Positions 34,743-46,900 of a DNA stretch of 64,000 bases are shown here, one piece after another (the stretch's first letter is position 1; the number at the start of each line of letters is the position of its first letter). The notes below the pieces were generated by a model, which saw only the letters and a program-made list of their open reading frames with translations, was not told the origin of the DNA and ran no database searches. This stretch comes from Phanerochaete sordida. Lineage: Eukaryota > Basidiomycota > Agaricomycetes > Polyporales > Phanerochaetaceae. The translations under genes were made by a program, and so were the position numbers. The stretch lies in NCBI GenBank assembly GCA_019973155.2, contig BPQB01000049.1:62001-126000 (forward strand), read 5' to 3'.

Positions 34743-37240
34743 TCACCGCGACTGGGTGCTCGCGGTGCTCGACGTTCCCACCGAGGCATCGTCGGGCCTT
34801 GCGGTGGCGGCGGCGCTCTCCTCCAGCTGCTTTGCCGCGATGGAGACTTTGATCTTCTTGAGCAAGTCTGCCGCCTCGCGCACCTCCTCGGCGTTGCTCG
34901 CGGCGACCTTCTCCATGTAGGACTTTGCGAGCTCGAGGTCGCCGCCGCCCTGAAAGAGGTGGTACTGAGCGACATGCACCGCAGAGCGCGAGTACTCGAT
35001 GACGGGCTTATCTGAGTATACCAATCAGTTGGGCAGGGCTGCAGGCTGAGTCAGGGTACGCACTTGCGCTTAGACAAAGCTCTACAACGTGGCGGTGGTA
35101 ATTTGCTGCTTCTGCGTAGTCGTGCTCATCATGATAGAGCTTGGCGAGGCGCAGATGGATAGTTGTCTCCATTGGGTCGGCGCCGATGAGGGCACGCTTG
35201 AGACACTCGATAGCTTCACGCGGTCTGCGGAGGAAGGAGGTCGGTGAAATTCATCTACGTGTAGCGATCAATGAAAGATAACTTACCGGTGCATCTCTTC
35301 ATAACACATTCCTTGCGCTTGCCAGATGCGCACATCGTAGGGCCTGAGGACCCCAGCAGAAGCACACGCAAAATGAATGAGATCCTGGACTGCCCCACCG
35401 CTAAAGCCTATCACGACGCACCGGAGAGCTGTTGCGTGCTGATAATAGTACAGCGCGTATTGGTGCATACTCAGGAGCTCATATGCCTGTCCGAGGCCGT
35501 ACCACGCGCGGTAGTCCTTACGGTTCACATCTGTGATGACCGGGGTTCAGGGCAGCCGGCGGGGAAGACGAAGGTGTGCTTACCGACGGCTTTCCGGTAC
35601 GTTTCGATCGCAGCATGCGAGTTCTTCATCTCGACGTATTCGTGGCCCATCAATGTCCATGCTGAGAGATACGTCCGGTCCAGCTGGGTGGCTCGCCTAA
35701 AGTATTTGACTGCCTTCTCGTGTTCGGCACGAAGTGAGTAGTGGTTGCCTTCCGGGTCCGAAGCAATTGAGTGTCCTCGCCGCAAACCGAGTCACGGGCG
35801 TACTCACCGACTAGGCAGCATACTTCAGGCCGGTCCTTGTCGATCAGGAGGAAGTCGTGTGCGAGCTTCGACAGCTCGAGCCGATTCTCTGTGACGTAGA
35901 GTATATTGGAATATACGTCGATGTCGTCTATTCGGAATGGGTCTATCTGAAGTATCTGCCGGAACTGGACCTCCGCGTTGCCAAAATCTGTAGATAGACT
36001 CGTCAGAGATGCATATATGCCGGCGTTTACAACTGCAAGACGTACCGTGCAGATGGTACAGGACACACGCACGCATGGACATGAGCCACAGACTTCGCGG
36101 GAAGAAGTTTTCGCCTAGAAGCCTGTCACACAGTGACAGCTCGTTCTCCGAGGGGTTGTTCAAGGTGTTTAGCGTCTTCACTTGGAACATTTGGACGAGA
36201 GGATGTGAGGCGTGCAACGGAAGTAATGTGACCAAGGAGGACAGCTGGAAACGTCTGGTTGAGCAAAATTGGCATACATTTGCAATGCAGACATACCTCT
36301 TCGCCGTCGCCCACACATTCGCCGAGGACGATCCATGTTGACCAATTCCAGGGATAGCCTGCGATAGATAGCAGCGCGCTTTCAATAGCCTCTTCTCGTC
36401 GGCCGAGTCGACGCAGGAAGAGAGCCTTGCTGACATTGTACGTTAGTCAGTTATTCCACAGTCGGATATGATGACCTCGTACAGAAACGAGAGCCACGGG
36501 TCAGACGAGTTCTGCACCAGCTGCAAGAGGTTGAGTATATGTGGGTTTACTGGCATGGTTGGCTGGTTCTTGGTATCTGACAATGTCCTTCAGCAGATGC
36601 ACAACGCTCGTTATATCCCCAGACGCACTGTTGAACTTGTACCAGTCCCGCATAGCCTTCTTCTCAGTGGCCTTGAATCTATCTGTCATGAAAGGTCTGG
36701 GATGCGACAGTAACGTGGCGGCTCACCATATACTGGCTATATATCATCATAAAGAGCGCCTTTGCGCTCTTGCAGTCCTTGAGCCAATGTACAGCTCTCG
36801 AGAACTCTTTGGCGTCGATGAGTGCTCTTGCGCTGGCGATGGAGTCCTCGTCCTCGGTTTCAAGCCTCATCTCTTGGGCCTGTTCTTGAGGCGACGGGAC
36901 CTTCAGTGATGGCGCTTGTGGGTGCCGCGCGGGGAGTCCTGGCAGCGGCGTAGCGTCCATTTCGTGGATGTCTGGTGTTGCATGGCGGAAGGGCTGAGTA
37001 CTCGGTCGTGCGGGCGTGGACGCGTTGAATGCGGCAGGAGGCGCAGCAGCCCGTTTCGACGCGGGGATGGCGAGGAGAAGTTCTGACGCCCTGAAGAACC
37101 GTCGTGTCTGGAGTGTAACGCGATGGGCACACCGCGACTCACCACTTGGACGCAAAGGTGAGGCCTCTCTCCGAGCAGTCTCTGACTGCACTCCTCAGCG
37201 CGGAGACGACGTCCTCGTCTACGCTCGTAAATTCCGTCAT
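34743..37240 (-). CDS. CDC23: Anaphase-promoting complex subunit CDC23/APC8
   Basis: A TPR scaffold subunit of the APC/C ubiquitin ligase, roughly 600 residues over many short exons. The N-terminal Apc8 region reads [20 protein letters not shown] then [14 protein letters not shown] across the first intron, the typical family start. TPR-like segments include [24 protein letters not shown] repeats near 36750, [66 protein letters not shown] and [16 protein letters not shown]. The C-terminus ends in a Thr/Ser-rich tail after a Lys/Glu helix. Start codon at 37240 precedes the conserved Apc8 N-terminus. Middle exon boundaries were not all fixed to the base. Divergent from ALG14. Confidence 0.9.
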
Positions 37241-37619
37241 GACAGTCGACGGTCTGAGGGCAGGGCGTGGGTGTGGAAGGCGAAGGACGGAAGCACAAAG
37301 GCGGGACGGACGCGTGCTGGGCGGCGAGGCGCGTCGATCTCGATTCGGGCTCCGCCTGAAAGCTGACGCGTCTGGGACGGGCGGGCGCCTGGGGCAGAGG
37401 ACCTGCCGACTCGCGCGCCGCCAAGAGAGGGTCCGCACCAGGACGAGCGCACCGCCTCCTCTGTACGTCCGCGCCGCCGCCCGTGGGAGCACACCAGCAC
37501 CGTGCTGACCGCGAGCATGCCCACCCGCAGCCCCCGCGCCTTCTGCCGCCTATCGCGCCGCCGCCGTGCCCCGCCCGCGCCCTGCCACTGCCCCCGCGCA
37601 CGCCAGAGCCCCGCCCCCG
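37241..37619. promoter_or_regulatory. Divergent CDC23/ALG14 promoter interval
   Basis: 379 nt between opposing start codons, very GC-rich toward ALG14, with no clear TATA element. Shared-promoter status is inferred from spacing. Confidence 0.45.
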
Positions 37620-38552
37620 ATGTCCTACGGCCTCCCGCTCGCCCTCCTGCTCGCCGCCGCCGCACTCGCGCGCCTCTACGCCGTCCTCCCGCGCGCGACC
37701 CCGCGCAGACGCACCGCGCCCCCGCGCACCGGGACGTGCGCCCTCGCGGTCTTCCTCGGCTCAGGTGAGCAGCGCGCCGCGCGCCCCCGCCCGCCGCTGA
37801 CCGCGCCGCGCAGGCGGGCACACGAGCGAGGCCCTCGCGCTGCTCGCGGGCCTCGACTTCGCGCGCTACACGCCGCGGACGTACGTCCTGAGCAGCGGGG
37901 ACGCGCTCAGTGCCAAGAAGGCGATCGCCCTCGAAGCCGCCAAGGCCTCGCCCGCGGGATCGTCGCGCAAGGTGAGCCGCTCGCTGTGGGGGCCGACCCT
38001 GCGTTCTTGCGCTGATGTGCGGATGTCTGCCCCCGTCCGTGCGCGTTCCCAGAGCCCCTACGCCCTCGTCACCATCCCACGCGCACGCCGTGTGCACCAG
38101 CCGCTTCTGACGACGCCCTTCTCCTCCGCGGTGTCTCTCGCCGCCTGCGCATACCATGTCGCCCTCGCGCCGCTCCTCACTGGCCGCCCGTTCGCAGACG
38201 TCCTATTGGTGAACGGCCCGGGAACGTGCGTAATGCTCTGCCTGGCCGTGTATCTCAACAGAGTGCGTCTTCCGTGCCTTATCATTGAGGGTGCTCGTAC
38301 ACCACGCTCAGCCGCGTCCTAGTTCCTCGGACTCCCTTCTCCTAAACTGATCTATGTAGAGTCCTTCGCCCGAGTGAAGCGATTGTCGCTATCAGGAAAG
38401 ATCCTCAAGCCCTTCGTGGACAGGTACGCTCCCCTTGGGTAACCTGCCGCGCTTCTCATGCAGAGGCTGTACCGTTTCTCAGGTTCCTGGTACAGTGGCC
38501 AGACCTTGCGCAAGGCGACAGCCGCCTGCAATACAAAGGGTGCCTCGTCTGA
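37620..38552 (+). CDS. ALG14: UDP-GlcNAc transferase subunit ALG14
   Basis: Alg14 anchors the catalytic Alg13 to the ER membrane; the pair adds the second GlcNAc to the dolichol-linked oligosaccharide in N-glycosylation. Exons 37620-37764, 37814-37971, 38053-38262, 38323-38423 and 38483-38552 give 684 nt, 227 residues. The N-terminal hydrophobic anchor (LPLALLLAAAALARLYAVL) is followed by the family motif FLGSGGHTSEALALL, then YVLSSGD, VTIPRARRVHQ, DVLLVNGPGTCV, IYVESFARVKRLSLSG and the end FLVQWPDLA. All orthologue motifs are present. The start ATG is the one directly before the anchor. Confidence 0.93.
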
Positions 38553-38832
38553 CACTACGATGTACATACACAAGTCACTCGCCTGACCGCGCGAGCTCCT
38601 CACCTCGCGACTCCAGCGCCAGCCATTTCATCTTGCACGAGAGTTCCCGCTGGCAGGCGCACAGCGTCAGCACGCCAGCGCACGATACCTCATACACACG
38701 ACGCTTCACGACGCACGCTCCTAAGGTAGATATCCCGTAATGCAATATAGATACCAAAATACAGTACAGAGCCTCGAGCAGCACACCAGTGACCATACGC
38801 CCGTGCTCACGTCCAACGCCCGGTGCCCGCGA

Positions 38833-39724
38833 TCACTTCCGTGTCCAGCGGTCCTCGCCGTCGTTCCCGCCTTTCCGGCGCGGGCTCGCGCTGCGCGCGC
38901 GCGACTTGCTCGGCTCCCAGCCGCCGCCGCCCGTCGCCTGCTGCGGGTGCAGGCGCCGTTCGAGCCGCTGGCCGTGCCGGAGCGAGCGCACGAGCTCGGG
39001 CGACGCGAGCCGCAGGTGCATGAAGTTGCAGAAGCCGCCGCGGTTGCACTCGCCATTCTCGTTCTGCCGACAGCACGCCTCGCGGAAGTCGGTGACGGGC
39101 GACAGTTCGGCGTACAGTGGGCGGCCTGGGCATCATGTTAGTTCGGAAGAAGATGGTCGGTCTGGCTGTCACGTACCTGCATACCAACGGTCGTTGAGGT
39201 TGTCGACCGCCGCTTGTGCTTCGGTCTCCCACTCGTACCGCGCGTAGACGTTGCCGATCAGGTGGTCGCCGACGTTGTCACAAACCTAGTAGAGCGTCAG
39301 CTGAGAACGACCCAGAGTGGAACAAGAGGACGTACGTGCAGCTCCAGAAGATGCCCAAACTTTGCGAGCTCGCAGTAGAGGTCCTCGTACACGGCGTCGA
39401 ATCCCTCCTGCAGCTCCTTCTCCGTCAGTTTGCACACGGGGTCGTGCGCCGGGTTGTGGTAGACGTTCGGGAGGAGGATGGTCTGCGAGAACGCGGGCTT
39501 GATGTGCTTGCGCGAGCAGCGGTCGCCGTGGCGGCATGCGCCAATCTGCGATAATCGCCGTCAGTGCGCCGTGCGGGATGCGAAAGCGCAGGACACTCAC
39601 TTTGTAGTAGAACGAGCAATTAACACGGTCCTGCTCCGTACCGAAGATGTTTGCCTGCGCCACGCCCGTCAGCGTCCTGCACGGCGTCGAAGCGACATGT
39701 GCGACGTACCAAATGCGAGGCCAT
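38833..39724 (-). CDS. U2AF1: Splicing factor U2AF small subunit (U2AF35/U2AF1)
   Basis: U2AF35 reads the AG at 3' splice sites. About 223 residues. The first exon (39724-39710) encodes only MASHL. The protein then reads [20 protein letters not shown] with a first CCCH finger ([20 protein letters not shown]), an atypical RRM (UHM) including [19 protein letters not shown] and [17 protein letters not shown], and a second CCCH finger ([20 protein letters not shown]). The tail is Gly/Arg/Ser-rich with [11 protein letters not shown], a minimal RS domain. Introns sit after TYYK-type and ELH positions. It is convergent with ALG14 across 280 nt. Very high similarity to known U2AF35 makes the identification firm. 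Confidence 0.94.
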
Positions 39725-42455
39725 GGTGGTCGTGGGTCAAGTGAAGCGAGCGACGAAAAGAGCAGCGGGGCGGGTGTGTGTGCTGTTCGAGACGTCCGCG
39801 GGCGTGCTCGAACGCGCGAGCGCTGCTGAGTCAGGCGGAGCCCGAATCTGGCTGATGGCGCCCCCGTTTGGCATTTGTTCGTGTTTGTTCGACGACGTTC
39901 CCGATCCGCCTGCCGCATCCGGCAAGTGTTGTTCAGACCGCCGTCCACAGCGGACTACACCCGCCGCTCCCGCGAACCACACCGGCCTCTTTGCTGCGAC
40001 AAAACGGGGTGGATGCCTCGGGTGCATGCCATCGCTTGACCTCGGTGCGACGGACGGCGGCGGCAGATAAGGCCAAGATTGCCAGCCCTGTCGCGGCCCG
40101 TCGTTTTGGGCGACGCGAGGGCCTTCCAAGCCAACATTCAGAGCAGAGCCATCTGCCGCCGCGATGCCCAGCGACTTGGCCCATATCTCTCTGTGCTCTG
40201 CATGATGGCTTGGGCGGTCACCCTGACTGTTGTCGGCGTGCAGCGGCGGCAAAGCTTCTGACTGTCACCCTGATGGTCTCCTAATTTCCTCCAATTTACT
40301 CCATGATTTTTGCGAGCAGGGTCACCCGCCGTCGCACCAGGCGAGTCCCAAGCTCTGACTACCGGTTGCGTAACGCTACTAGCCGTTCTACCGTCCTCTA
40401 GGCTCCATTGCTGTGGTTGCTCGCCTCCGTCGAGCTCCACTGAAGCATTGCACCCGCACAGCCCACTCATCTTCCATACAACCCTGAGGGTGATGACCCG
40501 CCGATTTTGAATATCGTCGTAGAATTCAGGATGGAACAAATGGTAGAGTGGCACAGTGTTCTTGTTTTTGGCAGGCACTACCCAGTCGCAGGCTTTGTTC
40601 GCCACAAAAGGTCAAATTCCATCGGCTCCCTCACCCGAGGGGCTGATAGGCAGAGCGCTGTCGCACCCGCTGCCACTGCTGCATGACTAGAGCCCGTGCT
40701 CTGTCGCAGGCTGCAAGCACCCCAGCGCGTCTCCGCGCAGGCCGATCGCCCGCCGCGCCTAGCGTATCGCGCCCGCATGATTCGCACGGCGCGCCGGGAC
40801 TCCATTGTCGCGATGCCCAGGAAGGCCCCAGGGCAGCCCCCGAGGGGCGAGGACAATCCGCGTCGCCGCATTGGCACACGGAGCCGCCGGCGGGGTGCTT
40901 CGCCTGGTTCCACGATATCAATCATGGCTGTGCGCCGTGGGACGCGGCGCGCGCACCTGCCTCGCCCGCCGACGTGCGTTCTCCCGCCCCGTGACGGCAG
41001 CGCGCACGCGCAGGCCCCAGACGCTGTCAGCGGTGATGCGCAGAGCGGCGCCGGCGTGCCAGCCGAGCGGACGCGGCGCCGCGCGGGCGCCCTGCACGCC
41101 CGCGGGCGAAGCGTCGATGCGCGCGGGAGGCCGAGAGAACCGCGGGCGTGGGCGCGGAGAAGCAGGAAGCACCCTCGCCGTTACGGTACACGTCCGCAGG
41201 AAACTCATCTTACTTGACATGTTCTCTTGGCGTGCCAAGCTAACCTTGCAATATTCTGCAGGCAATGCGTGCGTGCCTTTGGGAGGGGGCACCCCCGACG
41301 GTCCGTTCGTGTGCCTCGGACCACATGCGCCCTGGCCGCCAAGGTATCTCCCGGCACAACTTTGCGAGGCTCAAGCGGTGGTCGCGAGACCCAGGCAGCA
41401 CAGCTGCCCTGCGTAGCACGCGTAACGGCTCAGGTGCGCTCGCCCTCAGGCCGCAGCCGCACCACTGGCCGCCGCGGCCGCGCGCGCGCATTCACATCGT
41501 TGTGGGTGCACGCCATGACGAAGTGGCGTTATTGTGGCACTAAGCGAGCGGGCGCAAGCGACGCCTCACCCCGGTTGACAGGGACAATCAGCGAAGACCC
41601 CCGCCACGCAACCTTACTCATTTACCGGCGGTACGGCCGCACGCTGCGGGGGAACCGCTCGGGCGGGGCCCGGGCAGGGGTGGGCGTGCTCCTTCGGCGG
41701 AGGGGCCTGAGCAGCAGCACAGATGGCGCCATGGCGCACTCGTCGCGTTCCTGGCGCAATTATGTGGTTGCCATCCGCGGAGGGCACACGCGTTGGCATT
41801 ACATGGAGTAGGGGAAGGCGGGCTGCCTCCTGCGGCGTGCGAGCGCCCACAGGGACCCGGCCGTGCCCCGCGACACGTCCGCTCGGTGCAGAGCTGCCTG
41901 AACGCGCCGCCGCGTGCGCGATGAGGCCGTGCAGGCGCACCGTGCGCGTCCAGATCACCCTAACGCTCGCGCCCCTGCGCAGAGAAAGCCCGCGCGGACG
42001 AGTGCATCGGAGACCGCCGCCTCCGCCTCCGAGCTTGTCCTGGGAACGGATTGGGCCCAGCCCCGTGGGACAAGTCTGGGCTACGCGTAGAACGCGTCGG
42101 ACGTGCACTCACTTCTGTCTAGAAACCACCTTGTGTGACAAGAGCCGCCGCAGTGTGTTCTCACAAAGCCAGCCGCTGATCGAGTTTAACTGAAAAAACC
42201 CTTCTATACATGATCCTTCGTGCGGAACGCTGACGTAGGTGTAGCAAATTCAGGACCCTCGTGGCGTCAAGATATCGGGATTCAGCCACCGTTGCAGCAT
42301 ACAGACAGTACTGTACATTAACCGCGCTTCGAAGTTACATAACGCCAAGCGTCTAAATATCTAATAGAAAAACTCGGAGACTCCTCGCAGATAGGACACA
42401 AGATGCAAAGCCGTGAATCAAGTCCGGTAGAAAGGCCAGATGGAAGCGGGGGATA
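39725..42455. other. 2.7 kb with no confident gene
   Basis: Upstream of U2AF1 and downstream of the Zn2Cys6 gene. The right end (42130-42400) is AT-rich, as expected of a 3' flank. The middle (40600-42000) is very GC-rich with long open frames in several phases and none with a recognisable domain. I see no transposon protein or terminal repeats. Confidence 0.4.
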
Positions 42456-43922
42456 TTACATGCCTGGGGGCTGGGGCCAGTCTGTCGGCCGTCTGGTTGG
42501 TTCCCAGCTCATGAACGCATCTTCGCAAGGCGGGCTCGGGTACGCAGCGGACGCCTTGTATTCCCACGGGCGCGTGTTGAGCTGCAGGGCGTGCGGCGAG
42601 ACTGTGGCGTGCGCGGCTGGTGCGGCGTACGCAGGATGGCTCTGGTAGGGCTGGAAGGCGGCGAGCGGGCTGTTCGCGTTGGCGAGGACCTCGCTGTGGG
42701 CGACGGTGAGCCTCGGTGTGCGGAATGGAGCAGGCGGGGGCACTTACGTAGTGTAGCGATCCAGATCGGCTATGCGCTGGTGGATCTGGCACCCGGCGGG
42801 CGCCATCTGGTGCCGCGAGTAGTGTGCGAGCGTCTCCGCCGCCCGCCGCAGGCGCAGCGAGAGCTCAAGCACGACGTTGTAGCTCGTCGGCTCGCCCAGG
42901 CAGCCGCAGTGCACCGCCTCGGCGTGCATGACACAACCTTCGCCGCCGCCCATCGCCATGCTGTCCGTCCGCATGAGCCCATCGAACAGATTATCAATCG
43001 TGCCATCCAACCCGGCCCCGCCTGGGTAACACTGGGCCAATAGCCTCCCGATGTCGTACTCGCTGTCCTCGACCGGCGTGAGAATCGCAGGTGACGGGCA
43101 GCTCGTGGACGACCCGGATGATGCGGACGGCGATGGCGCGTTCATGTCAAACGGTGATGACCTCGAGGACGACGGTGATGTGGACACGACCGGAAGTTGC
43201 AAGTGGACTTCCGACTGCCGCGAGCACTCTGCCTCGACAGAGGCAGCGCGATCGGACGAAGCTGAGGTGATGATTCTTGGGGGCGCATCCTTGCAACGCG
43301 TCCGGCTTCCCTCGCCACCACCGCTCTGTGCCCACTTTGGGTGAGGCTTATTCTTGAGCTGGTTGCGTGCAATCGTCATCAGAATATGGCACAGAAATAC
43401 ACAAGGTGCCGACAAACCTCACGAATGACGCTTTCTAGCTCAGCGACGCGCTTCTGAAGCCGTAAAGTCTCGCTCGACACGTCATTCCTGCGACCAGGTG
43501 AGCGTCGGGTCCTCGGGAGCGAAAGACAGCACCAACCTCTGATTGGGGTCGTCGACCTCGTACACACATAGACCGGTCTAAAGATAAGGTCAGACAGAAT
43601 GGCGGCAAGAACAGGTGGCGACTTACCAAGCCGAGCTGCGTGCACCGCCCGCAAGGCCGCTTGCGGTCGCACTATCAATGAGACGGGTGAGGCTGGGCAA
43701 GGAACGGTGTACGCGATGAAGACGGACCATGCGCTTCGACGTATGACAGTTTAGGCAAGACTGGGTCGTCCTATTTCTACGCTTACCTGTGCTCAGGCAG
43801 TTAAGTCAAGTGCACTGCTGCTTGGCGCGAGAAGACTTACGACGATGATCATCTTCAGCAGTCTTCTTAGCCGCATCGGTGCGCTTCTTTGTTGCGGCGG
43901 GCTCGGCGGGCGGGGAAGACAT
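42456..43922 (-). CDS. Zn2Cys6 fungal transcription factor
   Basis: The binuclear zinc cluster reads CLNCHTSKRM, CDRKRPCGRCTQLGL, TGLCVYEVDDPNQ across exons 43760-43728, 43671-43627 and one starting at 43577, giving the spacing CX2CX6CX5CX2CX6C. The N-terminus (from ATG 43922) is basic: ATKKRTDAAKKTAED. After the cluster a short coiled coil (LRLQKRVAELESVIRE) could dimerise. The remainder is Ser/Pro-rich, then a conserved-looking block with DIGRLLAQCYPGGAG, NVVLELSLRLRRAAETLAHY and a Pro/Ala-rich end. No typical fungal middle homology domain was recognised. Targets unknown. The gene has a 4.5 kb gene-free upstream region. Confidence 0.85.
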
Positions 43923-46900
43923 GGTAGGCAGTGTACGGTGGAGCGTAACTGGTGTTCAAGTGCAGCGGGCAGCCCGCGACGTTGGGCGACGTTAACGAGA
44001 TAGATCGGGACGGGAGGTCTGGGGTAGGCTGAGCCAAGATGGAGCTGGTGGGTTTATATAACTGGAGAGGATGAACGTGATAGGTGGAATGAAGGGGGGC
44101 TTGTGTATAGGACTACCGAGTTAAGCTCACCGCATTCTTGGGGAATCCTCTAATCTTGGGCCTGGCGACGTGGGTGGGATTGTCATCGGAGAGGGTGCAT
44201 CGACAATCCCATCTGGCTTCCCATAGAATCCACTGAGCTTGAGCCGGAATTTTCTCCGCACATGGCCTCGCTCCTTGCTTCTCCCAGCCTGGTGCCATCA
44301 TCCGCCTGTCCGTAGTGAAGATGGACCCCGGGGACCGCGCACTCATCCGCTCGCCGGTGGCAGATTCGCCATTCTCTGCGCGTCAGCCATTGGCACGTAG
44401 CCAGAGTACCGTCCCAGACGCCAGACAGACACCGCAGACCAGAGTTACGCGATCTCGTGCGCACTCACTTGCGAGCCTTGACAATGACAGGCCCCCAGAT
44501 CTATCACCCGCAGCACGAATGCGCCCCCAGAGCCACGCCAGCCAAGACCGCTCCTGGGAGACTGACGTTATTATTCGCATGAGCACCATCGAGCGGCGTA
44601 CTGCGCTCCAGTGGGACGTCGGTCTCGACGATAGCGCAGTCCGCGCCTTCCTTTTGATTGACTTGCCCGCACTCACGCTTGGCTTCCCGCGAGAAAAGGC
44701 CTCCAGGCGCCCCGGGCAATCGGGGGCAATGTCTCCACTGCTGTCGCGGTCGTCGCGTATGAGCGTGGAAGGCGTCGCGCCCAGCCTGAATGACACATCG
44801 GCATCACCCGTCCCATAAGAACACGACTTGACGCACTCACTACGACCCGTGTGCGTCGGCTATGCACTTGCACGGAGCATGGAAGAGTGGGCAGATCCGA
44901 AGGGTGTCGACCGTCGTGCGCGGCGGACGATTAGCGAGTGGAAGCAACTGCCTTATCCTGCAATCCTCGGTCACTCTGTCAAGCCTGAGCGGTCATTAAC
45001 GTAGTCGCACGGACGCCAGGCTTGGCGGTGAACATGCGGTCGTCGCAGGACTGGTTGGACATTGCCTGCGACTTGCCTGTGGTGAACGGCGCAGCGCACG
45101 AGGCCCGCTCCGGAGCGAGCTCTCCAGTATGAGCCGGTCGGGTTCGGACTGTTTGTGCCTGGAAAGAATCGACCAGCAGAGCGCGAGGAGAGATGTCAGT
45201 GGGCCACGTCCAACCGATATTTCGAGCATTTCTCGCGCTCTTGGTGAGAATCCGGTATCTAATCTAATCTTATCAGATAGTCTGCCACAGATTATCTCGG
45301 TTTTCCCATCCCCGAGGGAAGCCTTCCACGCAGCGACCCTCTCCCCGGTCATATCGCCACCATGGCCATGCATGTCGAACACAGGCCAGCGTCATGCGCA
45401 GATTACCGACGCAAGGCACCCACCACTGCAGCGAGCAGCTACAGAGCCCGCGATGATGCCATCATCCCTCAGTGCAAGTGCTGAATTGGGATCGCCAACC
45501 ACGTCTGCCACAAAGGCTCCGGTGCACTTTGTGCCGCCGACCACCCAGGTTTGACGTATGCGACAGGGGTGGGTAGTGTTCACAGCCTATTTGCGAGTAA
45601 ACGCCAATTTTTCCAAGCGAAATCGCCGCTGCAGCTGATAGCTGCACAAAGGGCAAGCCAAGCCAAAGGCTAATCGGCGTTCTCCCACTCGAGGGTGGGA
45701 GAGTGGACAAGAAGGGCGTCGAATTTGCCACAACGAAGCGCAGAGCCAAGCAGCACCGCCCTTGGCATGCCCAGACTACCCGCATGGTAGATAGCGGGCG
45801 GAGGGATCGTCGCGTGGGCGCATGCCCTGTTCTTGAGCACTTGGCCCAGCCCCAGACTGCAGCCGGCGGTAGTCCTGCGCCCCCGCCTGCCTTCGCTGGC
45901 GAGTGTGCCCGCGGAGATCCACGCACCCTCTCGTGCATGCTCGGTGTAGCACAAACGCTGATGTCCGCGCACGGACGTGGGACTCCGACCGACGTTCCTC
46001 GCGTCCCTCGCTACTTCTCGTCTGCCAAGCCTTTCGACGTAGAGCACAGCTTGTAGGGAAGGCCGCAGAAGATTAATAAAATCGGGAAGACCAGAGCGGA
46101 AAGCCCCGTTCCGTTTGTTGGACGATGGAAAGCTCTCACCCGCTCGGGGATTGCCTGCCAGAAATCGGTGGAGCAGCACGCTTATAGCGGCCCAGGGACA
46201 CGTAGTCTGCATCGGATTGCTCAGGGTATGGGCCTTGACTTGGGGTGACCGGGGTGCCCTGCTAGCTCCAGCTCAGTCGCGGCCTTGAGTGGTGACGATA
46301 CGTGGGCTTCGGCGGCCTCTCCACCACGGTCTGGTGCGACCTCAACAGGAGTTTCGAGCATGACAAAGTGGGCGGTCATGACCGCACCGGAGCGACCGAC
46401 GGTGTCTCCGGCAGCCCAGCGATTCGCTGAGATGGTGTTCCTTGTAGCCAATGTGAGCAGTCGTACCCCCTATAAATCCATGTGGAACCTCTTTCTCTAT
46501 GGATGACCATGACCTTTCCATTATCCTGTTCTGACTGTTCCCCTCAGTGCCGCTGTCTCCCCGGGCTTCCGCGCCAACAAAGCTATGATAAGCGAGCCTC
46601 TAGGGCTGCTGCTTCGCACTCGGAACGATCTAAATTATGAATGTGAAGCATAATTTTCGTAAAGGCGGTGAGTTTATAAAATACCGTGGAATGTCAGGGT
46701 TGCGATAGGAATCGGCGGCGCAAGCATGTGCGCACACAGCCTCGCAATTATGATAGTGCGCTCGTAGACATCGCGTGTATTTGAAGATCAAAGTAACACG
46801 CTCGTCCTTTCCTCGGGGCGCCCCTGCCTCATGTCAGCGTTTTCATTGTAGAGGTGCAAACTCATGCTACAGCACATCTAGACTCATGAGATCATGACCT

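Noticed and set aside
39725..42455. Possible transposon remnant
   Set aside because: No transposase, reverse transcriptase or integrase motif and no terminal repeats seen.
44315..44818. 167-codon plus-strand frame in the gene-free region
   Set aside because: No domain, weak composition bias and an equally long antisense frame; not distinguishable from chance.
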